From assembly GCF_013364275.1 (NCBI RefSeq), contig NZ_CP054932.1, forward strand, positions 6,076,001 through 6,140,000: DNA of 64,000 bases. The letters are read 5' to 3'. Both the position numbers and the translations under genes were made by a program. The notes beneath the pieces are model-generated. The model was given only the letters and a program-made list of their open reading frames with translations. It ran no database searches and was not told the DNA's origin. This document shows, piece after piece, positions 7,177 to 15,547 of this stretch. Each line of letters starts with the position of its first letter. Position 1 is the first letter of the stretch. The stretch comes from Actinomadura sp. NAK00032 (GTDB taxonomy: Bacteria > Actinomycetota > Actinomycetes > Streptosporangiales > Streptosporangiaceae).

Positions 7177-9229
7177 CGGCGAAGCTCTTCCAGTCTCCGG
7201 GCGTGTTGACCAGGTAGCCGAGGACGTAGCCGGTCTTGCCGCTGTAGGTGATCTTGGCGTACTTGTCGCCGGCGAGGTTGGAGTCCTTGGGGTGCGTGTA
7301 GTACGTGCCCTTCGCCTGGCAGTGGACGGTGACCATCTCGCCGTTGTTGTCGTGCATGGTGGCGACGAGCGCGCCGTTCTTCCCGTCGGGCGTCGCCCGG
7401 ATGTAGGCGTCGGAGTTGCCGTTGCGCTCCACCGGGTACTTGGCGGCCGGGCCGGTCAGCCCGATGCGGGCCGTCGCGGGCGCGCCGGTGCCGGCGTCGT
7501 TCGCGGCGGTGACGGTGAAGGTGTAGGTCCCGTTCGTCCACACGTCGCCGAGCACGGCGGACGTGCCCGACGCCGTGACCGAGCCCTTCACCGGGCCGCT
7601 GTAGGCGAGCCGGTAGGTGAGGTTCTCCGCGCCGGGCGGGGGCGTCCACGACACCTTCGTCCCGGACGTCGACGCCCGCGCGGTGAGGCCGGTCGGCGCG
7701 CCCGGCGTCACGCACGGCCGGACGGGGTCGCTCGCCGCCGACACCGCCTCGCGGGTCCGGCCGCGGGCGTCGCGGTAGCGGACGGCGACGCGGAACCGGT
7801 ACTCGCGCCCGCAGTCGCCGCCGGTCACGGTGAAGGTGAAGGGGCCCGCGCCCGGCCGGATCGAGGACGGGCTCGCGGCCAGCCCGGACGGGACGTCCTT
7901 CAGCACGTAGCCGATGACGCCCTCGCCCCGCGACGGCTGGAACCCGATCCGCATCGTGCCCGCGCCGGGCGTCACGGAGACGTTGGACGGCGCGCTCGGG
8001 GGCTCGCCGGGCCCCGGCGGCTCCGGGCTCCGGGACGGCGGCCGGGGCCGGGACGGCGGCGGCGGCGCGTCCCCGTCGCCGGGCAGCGGGATCGCGTGGC
8101 GCTTCTGGCCGCCCGGCACCCGGTCCTTGTACTTGTCGACGCCCTTGCGGGCGCCCTGCGCGTCGACCACGACGGCGTGCGGGCCGGACGGGTCGTTCGC
8201 CCACAGCATCCCGTCGCGGACGAACACGTCGAGCTTGGACGGCCGCCCCGTCACCCGGACGGGCGCCTCGAACCGGTGCTCGGCCGAGTCGTAGACGAGC
8301 AGCGCCCCGGCGGTCTCGTCCGGGATGTAGACCTTCGCGCCGAGCATCTGCGGCGGCCGGTACCGGTGCTTCGGCATCGCGAGCCGGGTGCTGGAGTACC
8401 GCCCGGTGCCGGTGTCGACGGTGACGAGCGACCCGGTGCCCGGCACCAGCATCGGGACGACGGCGCCGTCGGTGGCGGCGGGGGCGAGCACGCCGCCGCG
8501 CCCCGCCCGCCGGACGGTCGCGGGCAGCCGCACCGTGAGGTTCGCCCCGGACGGCCTGACGACGGTGGCGGTGCCGGCGGTCGAGTCGGTGACGACCGGG
8601 TCGCCGCCCGCCATGGTGAGCGCGAGGTCGTCGCCCGCCGCGCCGACGCGGACGGGCGGGCGGAGCCGGCCGCCGGCGAACGCCGCGACCCGCCCGTCCT
8701 TCGCGACCGGCACCCAGAGCGCGCCCCGCGCGTCGATGCCCGCCTGCCCGAGGACGGGCGGCAGCGTCGCCGCCGGACCGACCGGGGTCAGCGCGACCGG
8801 GTCGATCTCCTGGACGACGCCCTTGACCGAGTCGACCGTGTACGCCTTCCCGGCCCCGGCGAGGACCTGGATGCCCTTGCCGAGCGGGCGGCTCGTGCCG
8901 ATGTCCAGCTGGGACGGGTCGAGCCGGCTGACGACGCCGGTGTCCTCGTCGATGATCAGGACGGTGCCGCCGTCCTGCACGATCCTGATGTTGTGGCCGC
9001 GCATCTGCGGGACGACGCCCGCCTTGCCGTCGACCTTGCCCGCCGGGCCGTTGACGTGCACGACCACGCCCTTGGTGCGGGCGGTCAGCCAGGCGCCGAC
9101 GTCGGCGAGCCGGTACTTGGCGCTGGCGACGCCCACCCCGTAGACGGCCGCCGCGATGACGAGCACCCCGACGAGCCCCACCGCGATCTGCCCCGTCAGC
9201 CGATCGACCCCGAACACACGTACACGCAC
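7151..9229 (-). CDS. membrane-anchored beta-propeller and fibronectin type III protein
   Basis: A 692-aa protein with one N-terminal transmembrane helix (about residues 13-35) and a large outside part. Residues 60-370 look like a beta-propeller: repeated blocks such as GTVLIIDEDTGVVSRLDP, GKAYTVDSVKGVVQEIDP and AKVYIPDETAGALLVYDS. A Pro-rich linker (about 395-425) leads to two FN3 domains (about 427-520 and 528-610) and a C-terminal SH3-like segment containing YIRATPDG and VHCQAKG. The start is GTG at 9229 with a weak ribosome-binding site. In other actinobacteria a similar FN3 gene usually lies directly beside MoxR-DUF58-transglutaminase genes; here four genes separate them. It is probably a cell-surface sensor or scaffold, but its ligand is unknown. 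Confidence 0.75.
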   Translation of the reverse strand: MRVRVFGVDRLTGQIAVGLVGVLVIAAAVYGVGVASAKYRLADVGAWLTARTKGVVVHVNGPAGKVDGKAGVVPQMRGHNIRIVQDGGTVLIIDEDTGVVSRLDPSQLDIGTSRPLGKGIQVLAGAGKAYTVDSVKGVVQEIDPVALTPVGPAATLPPVLGQAGIDARGALWVPVAKDGRVAAFAGGRLRPPVRVGAAGDDLALTMAGGDPVVTDSTAGTATVVRPSGANLTVRLPATVRRAGRGGVLAPAATDGAVVPMLVPGTGSLVTVDTGTGRYSSTRLAMPKHRYRPPQMLGAKVYIPDETAGALLVYDSAEHRFEAPVRVTGRPSKLDVFVRDGMLWANDPSGPHAVVVDAQGARKGVDKYKDRVPGGQKRHAIPLPGDGDAPPPPSRPRPPSRSPEPPGPGEPPSAPSNVSVTPGAGTMRIGFQPSRGEGVIGYVLKDVPSGLAASPSSIRPGAGPFTFTVTGGDCGREYRFRVAVRYRDARGRTREAVSAASDPVRPCVTPGAPTGLTARASTSGTKVSWTPPPGAENLTYRLAYSGPVKGSVTASGTSAVLGDVWTNGTYTFTVTAANDAGTGAPATARIGLTGPAAKYPVERNGNSDAYIRATPDGKNGALVATMHDNNGEMVTVHCQAKGTYYTHPKDSNLAGDKYAKITYSGKTGYVLGYLVNTPGDWKSFAGPTVWKCG

Positions 9230-9258
9230 ACCCGTTCACCTGCCCCGTTTCGGACGGA

Positions 9259-9299
9259 ACCGTAGTGGGCGCGGCGCGTGTCCGCCCGGGTTTTCCCGG
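9259..9299 (-). promoter_or_regulatory. terminator hairpin and -10 box between dehydratase and FN3 genes
   Basis: CCGGG-TTTT-CCCGG (9286-9299) is a short hairpin just after the dehydratase stop codon and may end that transcript. TACGGT (complement of 9259-9264) is a candidate -10 box for the FN3 gene starting at 9229. Confidence 0.4.
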
Positions 9300-9304
9300 A
9301 TGCC

Positions 9305-10243
9305 TCAGTTCTCGCGGATCGCGTCGGCGTAGCCGGGAACGGTGATGTTGCGGCCGGAGACGACGACCGCCAGCCGGCCCTCGACGGCCACCTCACCGGC
9401 GAGAACGGCGGCGACGCCCGCCGCGCCGGCGCCCTCGGCGACCAGGCCGTGCTCGCGGAGCAGCCAGCGCAGCGCCGTCCGGATCTGGTCATCGGTGACC
9501 GCGGTCAGCGCGGCGGTGTCCCCGATGACCTCGGGGGTGACGCAGCCGGGTTCGAGGTTGCCGGGCAGGCCGTCGGCGAACGTCTCGCCGACCGGCACCT
9601 CGACGGTCCGCCCGGCCGCCACCGAGGCGGACACGCCGCGCGAGACCGCCGACTCGACGCCGACGACCCGGACGTCCCCGCGCTCGCGGGCCCACAGGCA
9701 CAGCCCGGCGAGCAGCCCGCCGCCGCCGACCGGCGCGACGACGGTGAGCGGCCCGGCCGCCTGCGCGTCCAGCTCGCGGCCGATCGTGCCCTGGCCGGCG
9801 ATGACGTCGGGGTCGTTGTAGGGGGAGACGAACCGGCCGGGCAGGGTGAGCGCGTGCGCCTCGGCCTGGTCGTAGGTCAGGCCGTGCTCGACGAGCCGCA
9901 CCGGGAACGCGGCGATCTTCTCGACCTTGATCCGGGAGGCCCGCGTCGACACGACCACGGTCACGTCGGCGCCGGCCTTCGCGGCGGCGTGGCCCATGCC
10001 GAGGCCGTGGTTGCCGGCGCTGGCCGTGACGGCGGGCGCGCCGTCCGGCAGCGCCGCGACGGCGGCGAGGGCGCCGCGCACCTTGAACGAGCCGGTCGGC
10101 TGGCACGTCTCCAGCTTCAGCAGCGCGCCGGGCGCCAGGCCGGGCGACGGGACGAGCGGCGTCGGTTCGAGCGCGGCGGACACGGCGCGCCAGGCGCGGT
10201 CGAGGTCGTCCGGGCCGGGCGCGCGGACGGCGCGCGGCGTCAC
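9305..10243 (-). CDS. PLP-dependent threonine/serine dehydratase-like enzyme
   Basis: A 312-aa fold-type II PLP enzyme. K54 in CQPTGSFKVRGA is the cofactor lysine, SAGNHG (75-80) is the substrate loop and PVGGGGLLAGL binds the PLP phosphate. The protein ends with VVSGRNI, as in threonine ammonia-lyases. There is no C-terminal ACT regulatory domain, so a catabolic threonine/serine dehydratase or a serine/hydroxyaspartate-type racemase is more likely than isoleucine-pathway IlvA. The start is GTG at 10243, overlapping the stop of the small membrane-protein gene (GTGA), so the two genes are coupled. Confidence 0.85.
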   Translation of the reverse strand: MTPRAVRAPGPDDLDRAWRAVSAALEPTPLVPSPGLAPGALLKLETCQPTGSFKVRGALAAVAALPDGAPAVTASAGNHGLGMGHAAAKAGADVTVVVSTRASRIKVEKIAAFPVRLVEHGLTYDQAEAHALTLPGRFVSPYNDPDVIAGQGTIGRELDAQAAGPLTVVAPVGGGGLLAGLCLWARERGDVRVVGVESAVSRGVSASVAAGRTVEVPVGETFADGLPGNLEPGCVTPEVIGDTAALTAVTDDQIRTALRWLLREHGLVAEGAGAAGVAAVLAGEVAVEGRLAVVVSGRNITVPGYADAIREN

Positions 10244-10437
10244 GGCCGCTCCCCGGTCTCGCCGGTCTCCCCTGCTCCCCCGGCGATCCGCTCGTGCAGC
10301 CGGCTCCGGATCTCCTCGGGCGTGTAGGCGCGGCGGCGCCGCTCCGAGCGCACGATCACGGCGCCGGTCGCGGCGACGCCGACGAACCCGGCGACGCCGA
10401 GCGCCTTCCACAGGGCCCGGCTCTTCCACAGTCGCAT
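10240..10437 (-). CDS. 65-aa single-pass membrane protein
   Basis: This short gene encodes a basic N-terminus (MRLWKSRALW), one hydrophobic helix (about residues 11-29: KALGVAGFVGVAATGAVIV) and an Arg-rich cytoplasmic or outside tail (RSERRRRAYTPEEIRSRLHERI). Such small proteins are common in actinobacteria and have no known function. It overlaps the dehydratase gene by four bases (GTGA), and its start codon is only 19 bases from that of the divergent hydrolase gene. A symmetrical -10 box serves both directions. Confidence 0.65.
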   Translation of the reverse strand: MRLWKSRALWKALGVAGFVGVAATGAVIVRSERRRRAYTPEEIRSRLHERIAGGAGETGETGERP

Positions 10438-10441
10438 GCGG

Positions 10442-10452
10442 GCTACGGTAGC
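10442..10452. promoter_or_regulatory. symmetrical bidirectional -10 element (GCTAC-G-GTAGC)
   Basis: The whole divergent gap is 19 bases (10438-10456). Its centre reads TACGGT on the plus strand (10444-10449), seven bases before the ATG at 10457, and TACCGT on the minus strand (10450-10445), seven bases before the ATG at 10437. Both genes are therefore predicted to be leaderless and to compete for one overlapping promoter. Confidence 0.6.
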
Positions 10453-10456
10453 GACC

Positions 10457-11095
10457 ATGCCGGGCACCAGCATCTCCCTGGACGAGGCCGCCGACCTGAC
10501 CCGCACCGGTGACGTGTGGCTGTTCCGGGGCCGGACGGTCGCCGACCGCGCGATCCAGATGACCACGAACAGCCCCGTGAACCATGTCGGGATGGCGCTG
10601 GTCCTGGACGACATGCCGCCGCTGATGTGGCACGCCGAGCTGGGCCGCTCGCTGCGCGACATGTGGACGGGCGGGCACCACCGCGGCGCGCAGCTGCACG
10701 ACCTGCGCGAGGCCGTCCTGGCGTGGGGGAACCGGTACGGGCAGCGGGCGTGGCTGCGGCAGCTGGAGCCGCCGCCGACCCGCCCGATGGAGGACGCGGC
10801 GCTGCGCGCGGTGGCGCGCCTGGACGGCACCCCGTTCCCCTCGACGTCGAAGCTCGCGACCCGGTGGCTGCGGGGACGCGTGCCCATCCGGCGGCCGGCG
10901 GAGCGGGAGATGGATCTGGAAACGGCGTTCTGCGCGGAGATCGTCGCGGTGACGTACCAGGCGATGGGGCTGCTGCCGAAGGGCCGCCGCCCGAACTGGT
11001 TCGACCCGGGCCGGTTCTGGAGCGGGGACGACCTGGAGCTGGAGGCGGGCGCGGTGCTGGGCGGGGAGATCGCGGTCAGCGTGCCCGCGGCCTGA
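10457..11095 (+). CDS. permuted papain-like (YiiX/C92-type) hydrolase
   Basis: A 212-aa protein with the YiiX/YaeF pattern of circularly permuted NlpC/P60 enzymes. An early block GDVWLFRG leads to NSPVNHVGMAL with the catalytic His at H43, and a later block AFCAEIVAVTYQAMG supplies the Cys at C159 and an acidic E161. Members cleave amide or ester bonds in peptidoglycan peptides or lipids; the substrate here is unknown. No signal peptide is evident. The start at 10457 was chosen over an in-frame ATG at 10436 because that one would overlap the divergent gene's start, and because a -10 box lies seven bases upstream of 10457. Its 3' end overlaps the transglutaminase-like gene by 20 bases. Confidence 0.75.
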   Translation: MPGTSISLDEAADLTRTGDVWLFRGRTVADRAIQMTTNSPVNHVGMALVLDDMPPLMWHAELGRSLRDMWTGGHHRGAQLHDLREAVLAWGNRYGQRAWLRQLEPPPTRPMEDAALRAVARLDGTPFPSTSKLATRWLRGRVPIRRPAEREMDLETAFCAEIVAVTYQAMGLLPKGRRPNWFDPGRFWSGDDLELEAGAVLGGEIAVSVPAA

Positions 11096-13259
11096 CCGGC
11101 CGCCGGTCGCGCAGCGAGCCGGGGTGCAGCCGGCGGCGGAACCGGCGCAAGCGCCCCGCCTTGGCAGTGACAAGGCGGCCCAGGGCGTCGGTGTGGTGCC
11201 AGGCCCGGTCGGCGGCACGCGGGTCGGGGCGGGACGCGGCGAAGCGGCTGTGGTTGACCAGGTCGGCGAGGGGCCGCAGGTGCCCGCCGGCCTCCTCCCC
11301 CACGGCGGACGCGCCGAAGCGCGCGACCTCGGACGCGGTGAGCGTCCGGACCGTGGACAGGCCGGCGTCGGCGAGGTGGTCGAGCGCCTGGTGCCAGGCC
11401 CCGGTGATGCGCGCGGCGGGCGGTCCCGTGCGGCGGCGGCGCTTGCGCAGGGCGGGCGCGAGCAGGACGGCGCACAGGTAGCCGATGACGGCGGCGCCCA
11501 CCGCGATGGAGGCGAACACCCACCACGGTGTGGGCGCCTCTTCGGCGGAGGCCGGGCCCTGCTGCTGCTTCTGCGTCGTCTTGGCCGGGCCAGGGTCGTT
11601 CTGCTGGGCGGCCGCGCTCTGCTGGGCCTGTTCCAGCTTCTGCTCGGTCTCCCCTGCGGCGACGCCCTCGCCGCCCTTGGACGGGCGTCCGCTGTCGGGG
11701 AGCGGGTTGAAGCGGATCCAGCCGAGCCGGTCGAACTTGACCTCCGGCCAGACCATGACGTCGCCGGAGCGGACCAGGACGGTCCCGCCCTCGCGTTTCC
11801 CGCCCTCGAACCCCACGACGACGCGGGACGGGAGCCCGATCGTCCGGGCGAGCAGGGCGTAGGCGGTGGCGAAGTGCTCGGGCGTGCCGCGCCTGCCCTC
11901 GCCGAGGAAGTAGTCGATCTGCCGGTAGGAGTGGCCCGGCGGCGCGGTCACGTCGTACTTGGCGAAGACCTTGAGGTACTCGGCGAGCGACGCGGCCTTC
12001 TGCAGCGGCGTGGTCGCGCCGCGCGTCGCGGCCTGCGCGAACCGGCGGAACTCGGCGATCTGGACGGGCGGCTTCCTCGCGCCCGGCCCCCAGGGCAGCT
12101 CCCGCGCGGCGGCCGCCTCCGCGTCGGACGCGACGCCCGCGCCGGCCAGGTCGGCGGCCGTCCACTCGGGGACGGCGGCCTGGACGCGGTAGGTCTGGCC
12201 GGGGCGCAGCGGCCGGTCGGCGGCGAGGGCGCCGCTGGCGGGGTCGGCGACGACGGGCAAGCCGTCCACCCGCCGGGGCCGGTCGGGCGCGGGCACCCAC
12301 ACGCCGGGCAGGTCGCGGATCGTGATGCGCTGGGAGACCTCGTGGCTCCTGTCCGGCTCCGGCCCCGCCGGGACGCGGCTCCCGGTCGGGACGAACCGGG
12401 CCGTGGACGACCAGGTGACCCCGTCGAACCGGTCCAGCACGGCGAGCCGCTCGAGCTCCGTCCGGTCGGACTGGACGGTGAACATGGCCTGGCCGGGGGC
12501 CAGCAGCCAGCCGCCGACGCGGTCGAGGGGGCTGACGCCGTCGCGCAGCCGGGGCGGCGGCGCCTGCACCTGCTCGCGCGGGTCGTAGGGGGTGGCGCTG
12601 ACGGGGACGAGCGGGCCGGCGGCGAACGCCAGCGCCCCGAGCGCGGCGGCGGCCGGCACCCCGGCGGCGAGCGGCCGCCAGGCGATCCCCGCGCCGGGGC
12701 CGTCCGCGCGGACGAGGACGAGCACGGCGACGAGCACGGCCGTCGCGGCGGCGAGCGGCAGGTTCGAGCCGGGGCCGCCCGCGCCGAGCGGCAGCGCCAC
12801 CGCCCACGCGCCGAGCGCCGGGAGCGCCGGGACCGCGCGCGCCGAGGTGCGCAGCGCCAGCTCGGCGGATCCGAACGCCGCGAGCCACACCGCCACGCTG
12901 ACCAGGACGAGCAGTTCCGGCTCGGCGGGCGCGGGCAGCAGTGTGGTCAGGATCGCCTTCCACGAGCTGAGCACGCCCTCGCGGAGCGTCTGCGGAAGCG
13001 TCCCGTCGCTCAGGGCCGGACGCAGGACGGTCAGCGACACCGTCGCGCCCCAGGCGGGCACGGTCAGCACGAGTGAGATCCACAGCGGCCAGGGGCTCTT
13101 CTTGCGCGGGCCCGACAGCAGCCCGCACAGGACGGTCGGGACGGTGGCCGCGACGGCGGCGACCGGGACGACCGGCCCGAGCCCGAACACGCGCTGGAAC
13201 GCCAGGCCCGCGACGGCGGCCAGGCCCGCCGTCACCGCGAGCGACAGGTACCGGGTCAC
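11076..13259 (-). CDS. TgpA-like membrane transglutaminase-fold protein lacking the catalytic triad
   Basis: A 727-aa membrane protein: about six N-terminal helices (DUF3488/TgpA type), an outside transglutaminase-like domain (about residues 380-530), another helix (PWWVFASIAVGAAVIGYLCAVLLAPAL) and a cytoplasmic helical tail. The catalytic motifs are degenerate: GYCEHFA is GTPEHFA (Cys replaced by Pro460), HAWPEV is VMVWPEV (His replaced by Met502) and FDPTP is FNPLP (Asp replaced by Asn518), while the flanking residues are conserved. It is therefore predicted to be enzymatically dead but folded. The start is GTG at 13259, overlapping the DUF58 stop (GTGA). It is the last gene of the MoxR-DUF58 operon, where catalytically intact homologues are common in other bacteria. 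Confidence 0.82.
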   Translation of the reverse strand: MTRYLSLAVTAGLAAVAGLAFQRVFGLGPVVPVAAVAATVPTVLCGLLSGPRKKSPWPLWISLVLTVPAWGATVSLTVLRPALSDGTLPQTLREGVLSSWKAILTTLLPAPAEPELLVLVSVAVWLAAFGSAELALRTSARAVPALPALGAWAVALPLGAGGPGSNLPLAAATAVLVAVLVLVRADGPGAGIAWRPLAAGVPAAAALGALAFAAGPLVPVSATPYDPREQVQAPPPRLRDGVSPLDRVGGWLLAPGQAMFTVQSDRTELERLAVLDRFDGVTWSSTARFVPTGSRVPAGPEPDRSHEVSQRITIRDLPGVWVPAPDRPRRVDGLPVVADPASGALAADRPLRPGQTYRVQAAVPEWTAADLAGAGVASDAEAAAARELPWGPGARKPPVQIAEFRRFAQAATRGATTPLQKAASLAEYLKVFAKYDVTAPPGHSYRQIDYFLGEGRRGTPEHFATAYALLARTIGLPSRVVVGFEGGKREGGTVLVRSGDVMVWPEVKFDRLGWIRFNPLPDSGRPSKGGEGVAAGETEQKLEQAQQSAAAQQNDPGPAKTTQKQQQGPASAEEAPTPWWVFASIAVGAAVIGYLCAVLLAPALRKRRRRTGPPAARITGAWHQALDHLADAGLSTVRTLTASEVARFGASAVGEEAGGHLRPLADLVNHSRFAASRPDPRAADRAWHHTDALGRLVTAKAGRLRRFRRRLHPGSLRDRRPVRPRAR

Positions 13260-14386
13260 CGGGCGCTCCCCAGCCGCCGCCACGACTCCGCCAGCCCGTC
13301 CAGGCCGGCGACGTCGACCGGGTGGACGCCGGGCGGCGCGGGCGCGGGCCCGGCCGGGCGGACGCGCAGCACCACGACCCGGTCGAACCGGGACCGCACC
13401 GACGCGATCCGGCCCAGCTCGGCGTCGCCGGTCGTGACGACGACGAGGGAGCCGCCGGCGCGCACCCCGCGCACCGCGTCGGCCGCCGGCCGCCCGCCCT
13501 CGTCCGGCCGGACGGTGGTGAGGGCGTCGAGCAGGACCTCCGGGTCGCCGGGACCGCCGCGCGTCGCGGCGAGCGGGCCGCCGCCGGTCAGGATCCGGAC
13601 GGGGAACCCCGCGGAGGCCGCCCCGGCGGCCACGGACGCCGCCGCGTCCACCGCCAGCTCGAAGTCGTCGGGCTCCGGCCACGCCGCCGGCCGCGTCTCC
13701 AGCACGACCGTCGTGGTCGGCAGGCTCGCGTCCACCAGCCGGCGCACCATCAGGGTCCCGGTGCGGGCCGAGGACTTCCAGTGGATGTGGCGCAGCTCGT
13801 CCCCGGCGACGTACTCGCGCAGCGCGTGGAACGTCGCCGTGCCCGCCGGGGACCGGTCGCTCGTCGGCCCGTCCAGGTGGTGGGCGCGGCCGGACGGCAG
13901 CACCGGCAGCGGCACCGTCCTCGGCCGGACGAGCAGGACCCGCGGCTCCCCGTACTCCCGCACCCGGCGGGCCAGCCGCAGCGGGTCGGCCCGCACCAGC
14001 CGCAGCGGCCCCACCGGGATCTCACCGCGCCGGCCGGTCGGCAGCCGGTAGGTCACCGTGCGCCCGCCGCCCGCGCGCAGGCGCGGGATCGCGACCGCGA
14101 CCTCGGCGGATCCCGCGGCGTCCCGCGCGCTGAGCCCGCGGATCCCGCGCCCCCGGTTGGCCAGGTGCAGGACGCCGACGGCGGGTTCGCCGCGCGCGAC
14201 CTTCGCCGGGGCGATCTCCCGGCGGACGTCCAGCCGCGGCCTCGGCAGCGTCCACAGCAGGGCGCCCGCGACCGCGGCGAGCCCGGCGGCGGCGAGCGCG
14301 GCGGGCTCGGGGTAGCCGAGCCACCAGCCGGCCGCGTACAGGGGCACCGCGGCCGCCGCCGTGCCCCGCCCGAGCGGCGTCAGCAC
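13256..14386 (-). CDS. DUF58 (VWA-like) protein
   Basis: A 376-aa protein with two N-terminal membrane helices (AAAVPLYAAGWWLGY and AALAAAGLAAVAGALLW) and a DUF58 domain carrying the hallmark GDELRHIHWKSSARTG followed by LMVRRLVDAS. DUF58 is a degenerate von Willebrand A fold that works with MoxR-type AAA+ ATPases, probably as the adaptor or client-binding partner. The start is GTG at 14386, two bases after the MoxR stop, and the end overlaps the transglutaminase-like gene. The trio is almost certainly one transcript. Confidence 0.9.
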   Translation of the reverse strand: MLTPLGRGTAAAAVPLYAAGWWLGYPEPAALAAAGLAAVAGALLWTLPRPRLDVRREIAPAKVARGEPAVGVLHLANRGRGIRGLSARDAAGSAEVAVAIPRLRAGGGRTVTYRLPTGRRGEIPVGPLRLVRADPLRLARRVREYGEPRVLLVRPRTVPLPVLPSGRAHHLDGPTSDRSPAGTATFHALREYVAGDELRHIHWKSSARTGTLMVRRLVDASLPTTTVVLETRPAAWPEPDDFELAVDAAASVAAGAASAGFPVRILTGGGPLAATRGGPGDPEVLLDALTTVRPDEGGRPAADAVRGVRAGGSLVVVTTGDAELGRIASVRSRFDRVVVLRVRPAGPAPAPPGVHPVDVAGLDGLAESWRRLGSAR

Positions 14387-14388
14387 CG

Positions 14389-15372
14389 CTAGACCCCGGC
14401 GGCCTGCGGCGTGGGCACGTTCTGCAGCACCTCGCCGACCACGTCGGCACCGGTCCGCCCGCGCAGCTCCGCGTCCGGCGTCACCAGCAGCCGGTGCGCG
14501 ACGACCGGCACGGCGAGCGCCTTGACGTCCTCGGGGACGAGGTAGGACCGGCCGGCCGCCGCCGCCCGCACCCGCGCGGCGCGCAGCAGCGCCAGCCCGG
14601 CCCGGGGGCTCGCGCCGAGCCGCAGGTCGGGATGGTCGCGGGTGGCGGCGACGACCCGCACCAGGTAGTCGTGCAGCGGCGCCGCGACGTGCAGCCGCTG
14701 CGCGAAGTCGATGGCGCGGGCGAGGTCCTCGCCGCCCAGCACGGGCGGCAGCCGGTCCAGCGCCGCGGCGGCGGGCGCGCCCGCCAGCAGCGCCACCTCG
14801 GCGCGGTGGTCGGGGTAGCCCATCGAGATCCGCATCAGGAACCGGTCGAGCTGCGCCTCCGGCAGCGGGTACGTGCCGTCCATGTCCACCGGGTTCTGGG
14901 TGGCGATGACCATGAACGGGCGCGGCACCGGGTGCGGGACGCCGTCCACGGTGACCCGGCGCTCCTCCATGACCTCCAGCAGCGCCGACTGGGTCTTCGG
15001 CGAGCCCCGGTTGATCTCGTCGGCGACCGCGAGGTTGGCGAAGATCGGGCCGGGGTGGAACTCGAACGCGCCGGTGCCCTGGTGGAACACCGAGACGCCG
15101 GTGATGTCGCCGGGCAGCAGGTCGGGGGTGAACTGGATCCGCGTCCACTTCGCCTCGACCGACGCCGCCATCGCCCGCGCGAGGGTGGTCTTCCCCACGC
15201 CCGGGACGTCCTCGACGAGCAGGTGCCCCTCGGCGAGCAGGCAGATCAGCGCCAGCTCGATCCGGTCCCGCTTGCCGTGCACGACCCGCTCGACGTTGCC
15301 CGCCAGCGCGGCGAACAGCCGGGCGAACCGCCCGGCCACCGCGTCCGCGTCCATCCCCGTGTTCTCGGTCAT
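14389..15372 (-). CDS. MoxR-family AAA+ ATPase
   Basis: A 327-aa AAA+ ATPase: Walker A GVGKTT (58-63), Walker B-like NLAVADEINRGSPKTQSALLEVMEE (DEIN at 118-121), sensor 1 FMVIATQNP and the arginine-finger segment PEAQLDRFLMRI. The C-terminal lid domain is complete. MoxR ATPases act as chaperones that assemble or activate VWA-containing partners; here the partner is the DUF58 protein two bases downstream. The start is the ATG at 15372 behind AGGGGCGG; an ATG six codons inside is an alternative. It is the first gene of the operon, divergent from an M50-like peptidase gene. Confidence 0.93.
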   Translation of the reverse strand: MTENTGMDADAVAGRFARLFAALAGNVERVVHGKRDRIELALICLLAEGHLLVEDVPGVGKTTLARAMAASVEAKWTRIQFTPDLLPGDITGVSVFHQGTGAFEFHPGPIFANLAVADEINRGSPKTQSALLEVMEERRVTVDGVPHPVPRPFMVIATQNPVDMDGTYPLPEAQLDRFLMRISMGYPDHRAEVALLAGAPAAAALDRLPPVLGGEDLARAIDFAQRLHVAAPLHDYLVRVVAATRDHPDLRLGASPRAGLALLRAARVRAAAAGRSYLVPEDVKALAVPVVAHRLLVTPDAELRGRTGADVVGEVLQNVPTPQAAGV

Positions 15373-15500
15373 CCGCCCCTGGACCCCCGTCCCTGCCGAC
15401 GGGACGGCACCCTAACGGCAATACGGGCCGGAGACGGGGCGATCTCCAACATCAACCCCGATCGGACACGAACCGAACGCGGACATCGTCACGAGCGTCC

Positions 15501-15506
15501 TAAGGT
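15501..15506 (+). promoter_or_regulatory. -10 box TAAGGT for the M50-like gene
   Basis: TAAGGT matches the TANNNT pattern and would place the transcript start near 15512. This argues against a TTG start at 15506 and for a GTG between 15533 and 15548. No convincing -35 element was found. Confidence 0.4.
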
Positions 15507-15547
15507 TGGGCATCGCGACGACGAACTCCGAGGTGGACGTGGAAGAC

